64,000 nucleotides of DNA from an uncultured Ruminococcus sp. (GCA_944388405.1 CALXIQ010000001.1:38593-102592); one strand, 5' to 3'. Positions 1 to 9,996 are shown, counted from the first letter of the stretch. The notes: generated by a model from the letters alone, not told the origin. Program-made: numbers and translations.

Positions 1-743
1 ATTCTCCTGAGAAGCTGTGGGAATCCGTAGCTGTAAGAATTAACGTTCTGCCCAAGCAGCGTAATTTCCTTATAGCCGTCACTAACCAGCTTCCTAACCT
101 CAGCCTCCACCGATTCGGGCTTACGGCTTCTCTCCCTGCCTCTTACATAAGGAACTATGCAATAGGTGCAGAAATTATTGCAGCCGTACATAACAGGCAC
201 AAATGCACGCAGCTTATCGTCTCTAAGTTGAATAAAGTCCTCGTCAATATCGGTATGATTTTCAGAAAGGTTAAATATTCTTCTGTGGTTGTTGATAACT
301 TCCCAGAGCATGGCGTAAAGGTCGTTATAGGCAAAGGTTCCGAACACCAGATCAACCTGTCGGTAGGTACTTTTTATACGGTCTGCTATGTGTTGCTGTT
401 GAGCCATGCAACCGCATATACCTATTATAAGCTCGGGTCTTTCTTCCTTGAGATGCTTTAAATCCCCCAGATTTCCGAACACTCTGTCCTCGGCGTTTTC
501 ACGCACGGCGCAGGTGTTGTAGATTATAAGCAGCGCTTCTTTTGGGTCTTCGGTAAATTCAAAGCCAATCAGCGACAGCTTTCCTTTAAGCTTTTCGCCG
601 TCGCTTACATTCTGCTGACAGCCGTAGGAATGAACCAGCGCAAGAGGATAGTGACCGTTTTTATGCTTATACTGTTCGGAAAAATCCTCAAGAAATTTCT
701 GTATTTCAGATACGGAAACCGCAGTGTTTTCGGAAGCGTTCAT
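1..743 (-). CDS. miaB: tRNA-2-methylthio-N6-dimethylallyladenosine synthase MiaB (C-terminus outside the window)
   Basis: MiaB is a radical SAM methylthiotransferase that converts i6A37 to ms2i6A37 in tRNAs reading UNN codons. The visible 247 residues hold the N-terminal MTTase domain, with the SYGCQQNVSDGE box and further iron-sulfur cysteines, and then the radical SAM motif at C188, C192 and C195 (GCNNFCTYCIVPYVRGRERS). The remaining radical SAM barrel and the TRAM domain lie beyond position 1. The ATG at 743 is the first start in this frame and lies downstream of a consensus promoter. The C-x3-C-x2-C followed by IVPYVRGRERSR is typical of MiaB rather than MtaB or RimO. Only the lack of the C-terminus limits certainty. 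Confidence 0.95.
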   Translation of the reverse strand, partial: MNASENTAVSVSEIQKFLEDFSEQYKHKNGHYPLALVHSYGCQQNVSDGEKLKGKLSLIGFEFTEDPKEALLIIYNTCAVRENAEDRVFGNLGDLKHLKEERPELIIGICGCMAQQQHIADRIKSTYRQVDLVFGTFAYNDLYAMLWEVINNHRRIFNLSENHTDIDEDFIQLRDDKLRAFVPVMYGCNNFCTYCIVPYVRGRERSRKPESVEAEVRKLVSDGYKEITLLGQNVNSYSYGFPQLLRR

Positions 744-811
744 CTAAGCCCTCATTTCAGCAGAATTTCAACATATAGTATGTTATCATGCATTTCTATA
801 CATTCTATATT

Positions 812-840
812 ATTATAACGTCTTTTTCTACTTTTGTCAA
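812..840 (-). promoter_or_regulatory. Sigma-A promoter of miaB
   Basis: The minus strand reads TTGACA (840-835), a 17-base spacer, and TATAAT (817-812). This matches the consensus fully and lies about 70 bases upstream of the miaB ATG. The rest of 744-983 is AT-rich and shows no gene. Confidence 0.85.
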
Positions 841-983
841 CACAGATAAAAACACCGCTTGAAACTTTTTTGTCATGATTAAACTAAAATTTCCCGAATG
901 AGTGCAACCGTATGACAATGCGCGGCGTTTTAATTATAGTGATGTGCATAATCAACATATTTTATAATATTATTGTAAAGTTC

Positions 984-1012
984 TTGACAGATGCTGCAAA
1001 AACAAGTATAAT
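984..1012 (+). promoter_or_regulatory. Sigma-A promoter of the gtrA sugar cassette
   Basis: TTGACA at 984-989, a 17-base spacer and TATAAT at 1007-1012 give a full consensus match. The start codon of the GtrA-like gene follows 32 bases after the -10 box, with an AAGGA-type ribosome site between them. Confidence 0.88.
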
Positions 1013-1044
1013 TAAATAGCATTTTAATAAGATAAGGAACTGAA

Positions 1045-1509
1045 ATGATGAATTTTAAAAACTTGTTTACAGGCGTAACAGATAACACATTTATACAATT
1101 TTTCAGATATTGCTTTGTTGGCGGCTCAGCGTTTGTTATTGACGCAGGTTCGCTGATACTTTTCAAAGAAGCGTTCCACATGAATACGAATTTGGCAGCG
1201 GTAATAAGTTTTATTCTCGGACTTACCGTCAATTATGTTTTAAGCACCTGCTGGATATTTAAAAACTCAAAGATCAAAAACCGTCTGGCAGAGTTTATGG
1301 CGTTTGCGGCAATAGGCGTTATAGGTCTGCTTATGAACGTCGCAATAATTTGGTTTTTTGAAGATTTTCTTGCGCCGAAGCAGTTATTCGGCAGCTTGTT
1401 CCCGCAGGATAAATACTATATAATAGGTAAGTTTGTTTCAACCGTTATAGTTTTTCTGTGGAATTTCTGTGCAAGGAAGTTTATTATCTTTAATAAAAAT
1501 AATGCATAA
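1045..1509 (+). CDS. GtrA-like membrane protein
   Basis: This 154-residue protein of the GtrA family has four predicted membrane segments. Members are thought to move or stabilise polyprenyl-phosphate-linked sugars across the membrane during surface polysaccharide or teichoic acid modification. Visible features are the N-terminal segment [20 protein letters not shown], the second helix with [15 protein letters not shown], typical of the family, a third helix rich in Gly/Leu, and a C-terminal helix ending in a basic RKF tail. It leads a three-gene plus-strand cassette with an FAD mutase-like enzyme and a polytopic glycosyltransferase, which supports a surface-glycan role. The actual sugar is unknown. 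Confidence 0.88.
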   Translation: MMNFKNLFTGVTDNTFIQFFRYCFVGGSAFVIDAGSLILFKEAFHMNTNLAAVISFILGLTVNYVLSTCWIFKNSKIKNRLAEFMAFAAIGVIGLLMNVAIIWFFEDFLAPKQLFGSLFPQDKYYIIGKFVSTVIVFLWNFCARKFIIFNKNNA

Positions 1510-1525
1510 AGAGAGGTATTGTCAC

Positions 1526-3088
1526 ATGAAAAATGTTGTTGTTATCGGTGCGGGACCTGCGGGTCTTACCGCAGCCGTCGAGCTTCTTAAGGACGGAAAT
1601 GAATATAACGTTACCGTTCTGGAGGAATCGGATGTAATCGGAGGAATTTCCCAGACTGTCAGATATCACGGAAACAGAATGGATATAGGTGGTCATAGAT
1701 TTTTTTCAAAGTCGGAAGAAGTAATGAACTGGTGGAGCGACTTAATGCCGATTCAGGGAGCCGACGCTTATGACGATAAGGTGCTGGGCAGAGAAAAGCC
1801 CCTTGAAAAAGGCGGTCCCGACCCCGAAAAAGACGACGTTGTTATGCTTATACGCGACAGAGTGTCGAGAATTTACTACAACAAGCATTTCTTTGACTAT
1901 CCTATCTCAATGAAACCGGAAACTATAAAAAACATGGGCTTTGCAACCACAATGAAAGCCGGGTTCAGCTATCTTAAGGCTTGTATTTTCAAAAAGCCTG
2001 AAACAAACCTTGAAAACTTCTACATAAACCGTTTCGGAAAAGTGCTTTACAGTATGTTCTTTGAGGGGTATACAGAAAAGCTGTGGGGACGCCATCCGAG
2101 AGAGATTTCCGCAGACTGGGGTGCTCAGCGGGTAAAGGGGCTCTCTATAAGAGCCATTCTGAAGGATATGTTTTCTAAAGTTTTCGGTAAGAAAAAGGAT
2201 TCAAAAGAAGTTGAAACTTCGCTTATCGAGCAGTTTTGGTATCCAAAATACGGTCCCGGTCAGCTTTGGGAGCTTGCCGCCGAAAAGGTGAAGGAATACG
2301 GCGGAACTATTCTTATGAATCACAGCGTTAAACGGGTCGTATGCGATGGCGACAAAATAACGGCTGTATACTGCAATACTCCCGAGGGCGAGAAAAAATT
2401 GGAGGCTGATATTTTTATTTCTTCCATGCCCGTCAAGGACCTTGTAGGCGATATGGAAGGCGACGAGCCTTGTGAGAAGATAAAAACAATTGCCGAAGGA
2501 CTCCCCTACCGTGATTTTGTTACGGTGGGTCTGCTTGTGAACAAACTTAATCTTGTAAATCAGACGGGAAAGAAAACTCTGGGAAACATCGTTCCGGATT
2601 GCTGGATATATGTTCAGGACAAGGGCGTAAAGCTGGGCAGAATACAGATTTTCAACAACTGGTCGCCTTACTTAGTAAAAGACCCTGAAAAAACCGTGTG
2701 GATAGGGCTTGAATATTTCTGCGCCGAGGGCGACAGCTTCTGGAATATGACTGATAAAGAGTGCATAGCTTTCGCTGTGGCGGAACTGGAAAAGATGGGT
2801 GTTATCAGCTCAGGAGAAGTGCTTGATTCTCACAGAGAACGTGTTAAAAAAGCTTATCCCGCATATTTTGACACATACAAGCATTTTGACAGAATGATAA
2901 GTTTTCTTGATAAGTTTGATAATCTGTATTGTATCGGCAGAAACGGTCAGCACAGATACAACAACATGGACCATTCAATGCTTACGGCTATTTATGCTGC
3001 CCGCAGTATAAAATCAGGCGATTCGGACAAAACGGCAATTTGGAACGTCAACACCGAAAAGGAATATCACGAGCAGAAAAGCGAGTAG
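1526..3088 (+). CDS. FAD-dependent oxidoreductase of the UDP-galactopyranose mutase / protoporphyrinogen oxidase-like family
   Basis: A 520-residue flavoprotein. The N-terminus carries the dinucleotide-binding fold [18 protein letters not shown], then an acidic residue at the end of strand 2, and a GGISQT and DIGGHRFFS region seen in amine-oxidase and UDP-galactopyranose mutase relatives. The C-terminal FAD motif includes [18 protein letters not shown], which resembles the mutase flavin-contact region. I chose the ATG at 1526 because GAGAGG precedes it; an earlier in-frame start would overlap gtrA. It lies 16 bases after gtrA and 10 before a glycosyltransferase, so it probably makes or rearranges a nucleotide or lipid-linked sugar. 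Substrate assignment is inference; some databases would call it simply an NAD(P)/FAD oxidoreductase. Confidence 0.8.
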   Translation: MKNVVVIGAGPAGLTAAVELLKDGNEYNVTVLEESDVIGGISQTVRYHGNRMDIGGHRFFSKSEEVMNWWSDLMPIQGADAYDDKVLGREKPLEKGGPDPEKDDVVMLIRDRVSRIYYNKHFFDYPISMKPETIKNMGFATTMKAGFSYLKACIFKKPETNLENFYINRFGKVLYSMFFEGYTEKLWGRHPREISADWGAQRVKGLSIRAILKDMFSKVFGKKKDSKEVETSLIEQFWYPKYGPGQLWELAAEKVKEYGGTILMNHSVKRVVCDGDKITAVYCNTPEGEKKLEADIFISSMPVKDLVGDMEGDEPCEKIKTIAEGLPYRDFVTVGLLVNKLNLVNQTGKKTLGNIVPDCWIYVQDKGVKLGRIQIFNNWSPYLVKDPEKTVWIGLEYFCAEGDSFWNMTDKECIAFAVAELEKMGVISSGEVLDSHRERVKKAYPAYFDTYKHFDRMISFLDKFDNLYCIGRNGQHRYNNMDHSMLTAIYAARSIKSGDSDKTAIWNVNTEKEYHEQKSE

Positions 3089-3098
3089 GTGAATGGTT

Positions 3099-4814
3099 AT
3101 GACTTTCAAAAACAATAAAATCGAATGTGTTTTTAAATGTATCGCCGCTCATCCGTATCTTGTCGCATTGTTTGTTTGCCTGTTGCTTACGCCTTTTTGT
3201 TTTGGCGCACAGTCAAATATTCCGGGAAGCTCAGTTCTTTTAGGAAGCTTTATATTCGCTGCAATTATACTGCTCTGGGTCTATAAGCTATACACTTCAC
3301 AAAAGCTGAACAAACCCGTTTCCCTGCTTTTAGCTGCAGGTCTGTTGATTTTAAATGTCATTGTCACTAAGTTTTTCGGAACATCCGAATCCAAAGCCTT
3401 GTGGATATTTGTTGTAAGTGCGGTACTTCTGATTATATTTCAGATGCTTGTCAGGGTAAATGAAGACGGAATTGAAAAGCTTAACTGTTTCTATCTTATT
3501 GCGGGAAGCTTTTTAATAAAGTTTTTCTATGTTTTGATTACCTCTTGCTACACCCGCCAAAACGACGTTCATAAATTTGGCGGAGATATTGGCCACGCAG
3601 GATACATTGAGTATTTGCTGTTTAACCGTCAACTTCCCGATTTTGACGTAAGAGAGGTTTGGCAGTTTTATCATCCGCCGCTACATCATGCAATAAGCGC
3701 GGCATGGATAAATCTACTTGAAAATTACTGCGGAGTAGATCACAACTTTGCAAGGGAATCGCTTCAGATGCTCACTCTCTTTTATTCCACCGCCTGCGTT
3801 ATTGTTATCTATAAAATTCTCAGGCATTTTAAGTTCAAAGGTGCTGCGTTGTATATTCCTCTTGCAGTATTTGCTTTTCACCCGGCATACATACTGATGT
3901 CAGGAAGCATTAACAACGACATGCTTTCCGTTCTATTTATACTTCTTGCAGTGCTTTACACCTTAAAATGGAAAGATAATCAGAGCTTAAAAAACATTCT
4001 CAAAATCGCCATTGCGGTAGGGCTTGGAATGATGACAAAGCTTTCTGCGGCGCTGGTTGCACCTGCTATCGCCTTTGTATTTCTGGTAGCTCTGATCCGA
4101 GGCAGGAAAAGAATTAAAGGTCTGATTGGTCAGTATGCTGCTTTTGGCGCAGTTTGCTGCCCGCTGGGGCTGTGGTGGGGTATAAGAAATTACATCAAAT
4201 TTAAGGTCCCCATAACATATGTGCCGGGACTGGGACTTAATTCGGCGCAATATATCGGGGATATACCGTTCTGGAAAAGGCTGACGGATTTTTCACCAGC
4301 TCAGTTTGAAAGCGTATTTGAACAATGGGCATCCAACGGTTCATATAATGAATACAACCCCACAATTGCTATTCTGAAAAATTCCCTTTTCGGGGAAAGC
4401 ATAAACGAATCAAATTTTCCCGAAGAAATATTATTTATTCCCAGAATATTTTTCTGGGTCGCAACTGTTCTTGCGGTTGTTTCGGTAATATTGATGATAG
4501 TATATACAGTCAGAAAACACTCAGCATTTAAATGGGATACAAAAACATTTTTCTGGATATTCTACATTATTATGATGGTTAATTTCTACAGCTTCTGCTA
4601 TCAATATCCCCATACTTGCACACAGAATTTCAGATATATAATGCCTACCGTGATGATCGGCTGCGTATTCATAGGCACAATGCTTCACAGCTGCAGTGAA
4701 AACAGCACGCATAAAGCATCAGCAATTGCTTCAAAGGCAGTTATCGCTCTTTCAACGGTGTTTGTATTGCTTTCTCTCATTACCTATTTCTTTATATGCT
4801 CAAATTTTGAATAG
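3099..4814 (+). CDS. Polytopic glycosyltransferase, GT39/ArnT-like
   Basis: A 571-residue integral membrane protein with about 12 hydrophobic segments. The first extracellular loop has DIGHAGYIEYL and the later HPPLHHAISAAW region, like the acidic and His-rich loops of PMT/ArnT-type GT-C transferases that use polyprenyl-phosphate sugars. A segment with SGSINNDMLSVLFILLAVLY is typical of that superfamily. The ATG at 3099 is preferred because AGGTG sits 8 bases upstream; an ATG at 3093 is possible. As last gene of the cassette it likely transfers the sugar handled by its two neighbours to a wall polymer or protein outside the membrane. The acceptor cannot be read from the sequence. Confidence 0.75.
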   Translation: MTFKNNKIECVFKCIAAHPYLVALFVCLLLTPFCFGAQSNIPGSSVLLGSFIFAAIILLWVYKLYTSQKLNKPVSLLLAAGLLILNVIVTKFFGTSESKALWIFVVSAVLLIIFQMLVRVNEDGIEKLNCFYLIAGSFLIKFFYVLITSCYTRQNDVHKFGGDIGHAGYIEYLLFNRQLPDFDVREVWQFYHPPLHHAISAAWINLLENYCGVDHNFARESLQMLTLFYSTACVIVIYKILRHFKFKGAALYIPLAVFAFHPAYILMSGSINNDMLSVLFILLAVLYTLKWKDNQSLKNILKIAIAVGLGMMTKLSAALVAPAIAFVFLVALIRGRKRIKGLIGQYAAFGAVCCPLGLWWGIRNYIKFKVPITYVPGLGLNSAQYIGDIPFWKRLTDFSPAQFESVFEQWASNGSYNEYNPTIAILKNSLFGESINESNFPEEILFIPRIFFWVATVLAVVSVILMIVYTVRKHSAFKWDTKTFFWIFYIIMMVNFYSFCYQYPHTCTQNFRYIMPTVMIGCVFIGTMLHSCSENSTHKASAIASKAVIALSTVFVLLSLITYFFICSNFE

Positions 4815-4815
4815 T

Positions 4816-4857
4816 AAAAAGCATCCCGACAGAAATTTCTGCGGGATGCTTTTTTAT
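4816..4857 (+). terminator. Rho-independent terminator of the sugar cassette
   Basis: GCATCCCG at 4821-4828 pairs with CGGGATGC at 4842-4849, followed by TTTTTT. A run of A on the left side makes it usable from the converging ABC genes too. Confidence 0.88.
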
Positions 4858-4895
4858 ACTTTGGCTGGGTTTGTAAAATTGATATTAACAATAAA

Positions 4896-6704
4896 TCAGG
4901 TTGCAAAGCCGGCATACTGGGTCATATACAACTCGTAGTATTTGCCTTTCTTTGACAGCAACTCCTCATGATTCCCGCTTTCCACAATCTCGCCGTTATC
5001 CATTACAACTATAAGATCGGCGTCTCTGATGGTGGACAGCCGATGAGCTATTATAATGCTGGTACGATCCTGCATTACAAGCTGCATTGCGTCCTGAATA
5101 GCCTTTTCCGTGCGGGTATCAACATTTGAGGTGGCTTCATCGAGAATCAGGATTTTCGGGTCGGCGATAAAAGCCCGTGCAATGGCGATAAGCTGCCTTT
5201 GACCCTGGCTGATGTTATCACCTGAGCCAGTTAGAACAGTATCATATCCCTGCGGCAACATTCTCAGCATATCGCTGCAGCGGCTCATCTCCACTGCCCG
5301 CTCCAGCTGCTGGTCGGTGGCGTTTTCGTTTCCGTATTTCAGATTTTCACGCACCGTTCCGCTGAACAGCACCGTATCCTGAAGTACGATAGCAACGTTG
5401 TGCCGCAGGCTGTCTCGTGAAACATTCTGTATATTCTGTCTGTCGATTTTTATTGCGCCGCCGTCAATATCGTAAAACCGCATCAGAAGATTTACGATTG
5501 TGGTTTTTCCGCTGCCGGTAGCTCCTACAAGGGCAACCTTTCTGCCTGACGGCACATCAAGGGTAAAGTTTTTAATTACCGGACAGCACGGAACATAGGA
5601 AAAGGTTACATTAGAGAAGGACACCGCCGCATCACCCGAAGCTAACGGCTCTCCTGTTTTATCTTCGTTTGCTTCATCAAGAACGGCAAACACTCTTTCC
5701 GCTCCCGCAATAGCGGTCTGCATCTGACCGTAAATCTGGGCAATCTCATTTATTGGACGGCTAAACTGCTTTGCATAGACGATAAATGCGGAGATAACAC
5801 CTACCGAAATAAGTCCGTGAGCTGAAAAATATCCGCCGAAAGCTGCAATAATCACAAACCCGATATTTCCGATACAATTCATGATAGGACCCATTATGCC
5901 GCTGAATATATCGGTTCTGATACCTGCCGAGGTCAGAGAATCGGAGGTGCGGCAAAATTCATCTATGGTAATATCCTGATGATTATACGCTACCACGGTA
6001 CGATAGCCTGACACCATTTCTTCAACTGTGCCGTTAAGCTGTCCCAGCAGCGCCTGACGCTTACGGGAAAATTTACGCACCTTTACCGAAAGAATCTTTG
6101 TTGCCAGCAACGTCAGAATCACCGTGGTGAAGCTAAGGAGAGCAAGCTGCCAGCAGTACCACAGCATTATAGCCATTGTGCCCACAATCATCAGCACTCC
6201 GGAAAACAGCGATGCCAGAGATTGTGACACGGTAGTAGAGATGTTTTCAACATCGTTTGTCATACGGCTCATTACGTCGCCGTGAGAATGGGTGTCAAGA
6301 TATTTAACCGGCAGGTCGATGATTTTGCCGAACAGCTCTTCACGCATCTTTTTAACGATACGCTGGCTGAGGTTTGCGCTACACAGTCCCTGAAGCAGCT
6401 GACTGCCACTGTAAAGAAGATAAACCGCCAGCATCAGAATTATTGTTGCACCGATTCTACCCTCTCTGCTTCCCGCAATCATGTCAATAATTTGGCTTTG
6501 CAGGCTGGGGGCGGCTATACCACACACCGTGCCGAAAACCACAACGGCAAGCATTCCGAGAACCAGCAGCTTTTCGTGAGAAAAATAGGTTATAATCCGC
6601 TTGAGAGCCGCGCCTGCATTTTCGGCGTGCTCCACCTCAGCAAAACGGTTGCGGTTACGCCCGGTGTAGTTTCGTATGTCGGTACGGTCTTTTGTATCAT
6701 GCAT
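4896..6704 (-). CDS. ABC exporter half-transporter, catalytically competent subunit
   Basis: A 602-residue fused permease-ATPase of the type IV (LmrA/MsbA-like) exporter family. Six membrane helices fill roughly residues 35-330 and the ATPase domain follows. Walker A is GATGSGKTT, the signature is ISQGQ in place of LSGGQ, Walker B with catalytic Glu is ILILDEATS, and the switch His is in IIIAHRLST. I chose the ATG at 6704 with GGAGGGTGAGG before it; a GTG at 6713 is too close to that ribosome site. It overlaps the 3' end of the upstream half-transporter gene by 8 bases, so the two are translated together and form a heterodimer. Cargo is unknown; the family includes multidrug and lipid exporters. 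Confidence 0.92.
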   Translation of the reverse strand: MHDTKDRTDIRNYTGRNRNRFAEVEHAENAGAALKRIITYFSHEKLLVLGMLAVVVFGTVCGIAAPSLQSQIIDMIAGSREGRIGATIILMLAVYLLYSGSQLLQGLCSANLSQRIVKKMREELFGKIIDLPVKYLDTHSHGDVMSRMTNDVENISTTVSQSLASLFSGVLMIVGTMAIMLWYCWQLALLSFTTVILTLLATKILSVKVRKFSRKRQALLGQLNGTVEEMVSGYRTVVAYNHQDITIDEFCRTSDSLTSAGIRTDIFSGIMGPIMNCIGNIGFVIIAAFGGYFSAHGLISVGVISAFIVYAKQFSRPINEIAQIYGQMQTAIAGAERVFAVLDEANEDKTGEPLASGDAAVSFSNVTFSYVPCCPVIKNFTLDVPSGRKVALVGATGSGKTTIVNLLMRFYDIDGGAIKIDRQNIQNVSRDSLRHNVAIVLQDTVLFSGTVRENLKYGNENATDQQLERAVEMSRCSDMLRMLPQGYDTVLTGSGDNISQGQRQLIAIARAFIADPKILILDEATSNVDTRTEKAIQDAMQLVMQDRTSIIIAHRLSTIRDADLIVVMDNGEIVESGNHEELLSKKGKYYELYMTQYAGFAT

Positions 6705-8436
6705 TTTCCTCACCCTCCATTCCTATCTGAGAATGATATATATCCTGATATACTTCGCAGGATTTTAGCAGCTCGTCATGAGTTCCCACGGCGGCAATTT
6801 TTCCGTTTTCCACAACCGCAATTCTGTCCGCCCTGCGAACTGAGGCGATTCGCTGAGCTACAATTATTTTGGTAGTACCCGGACTTGCTTTTTGCAGTGC
6901 GTCGTACAAATCGGCTTCTGTTTTTAGGTCAAGGGCGCTGGTTGAATCGTCGAAAATCAGGATTTCTGCATTTTTCGCAATAGCTCTTGCAATAGAAAGC
7001 CGTTGTTTCTGTCCACCTGAAAGGCTCATGCCACGCTCAGCAACAACCGAGTCATATCCGTCCGAAGTTTCGGAAATAAATTTATCAGCCTGAGCAGTAA
7101 CGGCAGCGTCCCTTATCATTTCCGATGATGCTTCGGGATTTCCCCAGGAGATGTTTTCTCTGATGGTTGCGCTGAACAACTCGCTCTTCTGGAGGGTTAT
7201 TGCAATTTTCTCCCTGAGAGCAGTTTGCTTGTATTCCCTGACGTCAACGCCGTCCACCATTACCGAACCGGACGTTACATCGTAAAACCTGGGTATCAGA
7301 TTTACCAGAGAAGTTTTGCCACAGCCGGTAGCGCCCATTATAGCCACAGTTTCACCCTTGTGTACGGTAAGATTGATATGCTCAAGCACCATTCTGTCCG
7401 TTCCGGGATAAGCAAATGAAACGTCACGTAGTTCAACTTCGCCTTTCATGGAGGTGTTTCCGTCAATCTCTCCGTCTTTAAGCTCGGGTTCGCTGTCAAG
7501 CACTTCTTTTACACGCTTCCACGACGCCAGTCCCCTTGAAATGTTCTGAAAAAGCATTACCAGCATCAGAATGCTATGCAGCAGCTGGGTAGTATAGGTA
7601 ATTGCCGCCATTACAGCGCCTGGCGTTGCAGAACCGTTTGCCACTTCAACAGAGCCTGCCTGCAGTATAATGGCTATGACTATATACATCAGCGAGTTAA
7701 TAACCGGGTTCATAAAGGCGAATATGACAAGCACTTTAAGCTGGGTTTTTATCAAATCGTCATTTGCCTTTCCGAATCTCAGTTTTTCATAAATTTCCTT
7801 TACACACGCCTTTATGATTCTAATGCCGGAAACGTCCTCCTGCATTATGGCGTTAATTGCGTCAAGCTGGGTCTGTAGCTTTGAAAACAGCGGATTTGCT
7901 TTCCAAAGACAGAAAGCAAGACAGCCCACCACAAAGGGAAAAGCGCAAAGTACAATCAATCCGAAATCACGATTAAGGCGGAACATAAAAAATATGCTTC
8001 CGAACATCAAGAGCGTTGTGCGAATCATGCCGCGGACAAACATTGATACAAAATTCTGCACCTGAGTTATGTCGTTGGTAACTCTTGTAACAAGCGAACC
8101 TATGCCGAATTTATCAAGCTGAGGAAAAGAAAAGGTCATGATTCTGCGGAAACAGTCCTTACGCATTTCGTTTCCTATGTTCTGCCCTGAAATATGTACA
8201 AACACATTGTTCATAGACCCGCAAAGACATCCGAATAAAACCAGACCGATCATTTGTAATCCTAGAGTAAGAATTAAGTTGAGATTTGTGTTTCCGTCAT
8301 TATTAAGTCCCAGAACACCTTCATCAACGATTCGACTCATAAATTCGGGCTGTATCAGGTCCATCAGCACTTCTCCCATCATAAACAGGGCTGCAAGTAT
8401 GGCAAAAGGGAGATATCTTTTTATATACTTCCACAT
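6697..8436 (-). CDS. ABC exporter half-transporter, subunit with the degenerate ATP site
   Basis: A 579-residue fused permease-ATPase that pairs with the downstream half-transporter. The first ~310 residues contain six membrane helices; Walker A is GATGCGKTS and the signature LSGGQ is intact. Two catalytic positions are replaced: Walker B reads ILIFDDSTS with Asp instead of Glu, and the switch region reads IIVAQRIAS with Gln instead of His. The same Glu-to-Asp and His-to-Gln pattern is known from heterodimeric exporters such as TM287/288, where one of two ATP sites does not hydrolyse. Overlap with the next gene supports strict co-production. The substrate is unknown. Confidence 0.92.
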   Translation of the reverse strand: MWKYIKRYLPFAILAALFMMGEVLMDLIQPEFMSRIVDEGVLGLNNDGNTNLNLILTLGLQMIGLVLFGCLCGSMNNVFVHISGQNIGNEMRKDCFRRIMTFSFPQLDKFGIGSLVTRVTNDITQVQNFVSMFVRGMIRTTLLMFGSIFFMFRLNRDFGLIVLCAFPFVVGCLAFCLWKANPLFSKLQTQLDAINAIMQEDVSGIRIIKACVKEIYEKLRFGKANDDLIKTQLKVLVIFAFMNPVINSLMYIVIAIILQAGSVEVANGSATPGAVMAAITYTTQLLHSILMLVMLFQNISRGLASWKRVKEVLDSEPELKDGEIDGNTSMKGEVELRDVSFAYPGTDRMVLEHINLTVHKGETVAIMGATGCGKTSLVNLIPRFYDVTSGSVMVDGVDVREYKQTALREKIAITLQKSELFSATIRENISWGNPEASSEMIRDAAVTAQADKFISETSDGYDSVVAERGMSLSGGQKQRLSIARAIAKNAEILIFDDSTSALDLKTEADLYDALQKASPGTTKIIVAQRIASVRRADRIAVVENGKIAAVGTHDELLKSCEVYQDIYHSQIGMEGEENA

Positions 8437-8474
8437 ATATTATCACCTTTTCTGAATAGCATAAAACATGTCAA

Positions 8475-8513
8475 CAAAAAACCACAGCATTCTTTTGGAA
8501 CAACTGCGGTTTT
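8475..8513 (-). terminator. Rho-independent terminator after gatB (set 1)
   Basis: On the minus strand AAAACCGCAG pairs with CTGTGGTTTT (one mismatch) and is followed by more T, 20 bases beyond the gatB stop. Confidence 0.75.
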
Positions 8514-8535
8514 TACTGAATCAATATGATAAACT

Positions 8536-9978
8536 TTACATATTATTGAGCTTGTTAAGCACAATTTCTTTCATCATACCGGGATTAGCCTTACCTCTGG
8601 AAGCTTTCATGCATTGACCCACAAGATAACCGAGAGCGTTTGTTTTGCCGTTTTTATAATCATGAATTGACTTTTCGTTTTCGGCAAGTACCTTGTCCGC
8701 AATTGCTTCAAGTGCTGAAGCGTCTGAAACCTGAGCAAGACCAAGCTCGTCCACAAGTTCCTTAACCGACTTTTCCTGCTCAAGGATAACGGCAAATATC
8801 TTCTTTCCGCCTGCGTTGGATATTGTTTTGTTTTCTATCAGCTCCACAAGCTCTGTAAGATTATCGGCGTTTAATTTTGTATCGGATACGGTTTTTGAAT
8901 TGTCGTTAAGATATTTGATAAAGTCGCCCAGTATCCATGTAGTGTATGATTTTGCAGGGAATCTGCCCTTAGCCATGCAGCTATCAAACAGCGTAGCAAG
9001 CTCAACCGATTCTGCAATAAATGCGGCGTCCTTTTGAGCCAGTCCGAATTCCTTGACATATCTCAAAAGCTTTGCGTTGGGAAGCTCGGGAATATCTTCC
9101 TTGAGCTTGTCCACCCTCTCCTGCTCTACCACTATAGTAAGCAGGTCGGGCTCGGGGAAATAGCGATAATCCTGCGAGTCCTCTTTGGAACGCATTGAAA
9201 CGCTTTCGCCCTTAGCGTCGTCCCAGCGGCGGGTTTCCTGCTCAATAGTTCCACCGTTCTCAAGTATGTCAATCTGTCGGTTTATCTCAAAATCAATTCC
9301 ACGGACAGCCGCCGAAAAGCTGTTTACATTTTTCATTTCTGAACGTGTTCCGAAAGGCTCTCCAGGCTTGTGAACCGACACGTTTACGTCGCAGCGAATT
9401 GAACCCTGCTCCATTTTACAGTCGCAGATGTCAAGGTACTGGAGGATTGATTTAAGTGTCTCAAGATATGCCTTAGCCTCAGCCGAGCTTCTCATATCCG
9501 GCTCGGAAACAATCTCTATCAGCGGAACGCCGCAGCGGTTAAGGTCAACAAGAGAGCAGCCGTGGAATTTGTCCGAGTGAAGCAGCTTTCCTGCATCCTC
9601 TTCTATATGGATTCGTGTGATTCCTATTCTACGCTCTTCGCCGTCAACCAGAATGTCAACATAGCCGTTCTGACAAAGTGGAACCTCCGCCTGTGAAATC
9701 TGATACGCCTTAGGAAGGTCAGGATAGAAATAATTTTTTCTGTCCTGCTTGCATACCCGATTTATGTGACAATTCAAAGCATGTCCCATCTTTATAGCGT
9801 AGTCAACAACCTTTTCATTCAGGGTAGGCAATGTTCCCGGCATACCCATGCATATGGGGCAGACCTGAGAATTAACCTCAAGTCCGAACTGATTTTTACA
9901 GTCACAATATATTTTAGAATCGGTGTTAAGCTCAGCGTGAGTTTCAAGACCTATTACAACTTCATAACCTCTAACCAT
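8536..9978 (-). CDS. gatB: Asp/Glu-tRNA amidotransferase subunit B, set 1
   Basis: A 480-residue GatB. It binds mischarged Glu-tRNA(Gln) or Asp-tRNA(Asn) and phosphorylates the acyl group so that GatA-derived ammonia can amidate it. The N-terminal cradle domain shows VIGLETHAELNT, the zinc cysteines CDCKNQFG...CPICMGMPG, and the family signature FYPDLPKAYQISQ. The C-terminal YqeY-like tail ends the protein at normal length. It is the third gene of gatC-gatA-gatB and is followed by a terminator. A second GatB is present at 40789-43656, fused to a synthetase, so this stand-alone copy may serve mainly Gln-tRNA formation. That division of labour is inference. Confidence 0.96.
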   Translation of the reverse strand: MVRGYEVVIGLETHAELNTDSKIYCDCKNQFGLEVNSQVCPICMGMPGTLPTLNEKVVDYAIKMGHALNCHINRVCKQDRKNYFYPDLPKAYQISQAEVPLCQNGYVDILVDGEERRIGITRIHIEEDAGKLLHSDKFHGCSLVDLNRCGVPLIEIVSEPDMRSSAEAKAYLETLKSILQYLDICDCKMEQGSIRCDVNVSVHKPGEPFGTRSEMKNVNSFSAAVRGIDFEINRQIDILENGGTIEQETRRWDDAKGESVSMRSKEDSQDYRYFPEPDLLTIVVEQERVDKLKEDIPELPNAKLLRYVKEFGLAQKDAAFIAESVELATLFDSCMAKGRFPAKSYTTWILGDFIKYLNDNSKTVSDTKLNADNLTELVELIENKTISNAGGKKIFAVILEQEKSVKELVDELGLAQVSDASALEAIADKVLAENEKSIHDYKNGKTNALGYLVGQCMKASRGKANPGMMKEIVLNKLNNM

Positions 9979-9996
9979 TTTTCAAGACTCCTTTCC

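Noticed and set aside
4696..4938. Small plus-strand open frame across the terminator at 4816-4857
   Set aside because: It overlaps the end of the glycosyltransferase gene and a strong terminator and has no ribosome site.
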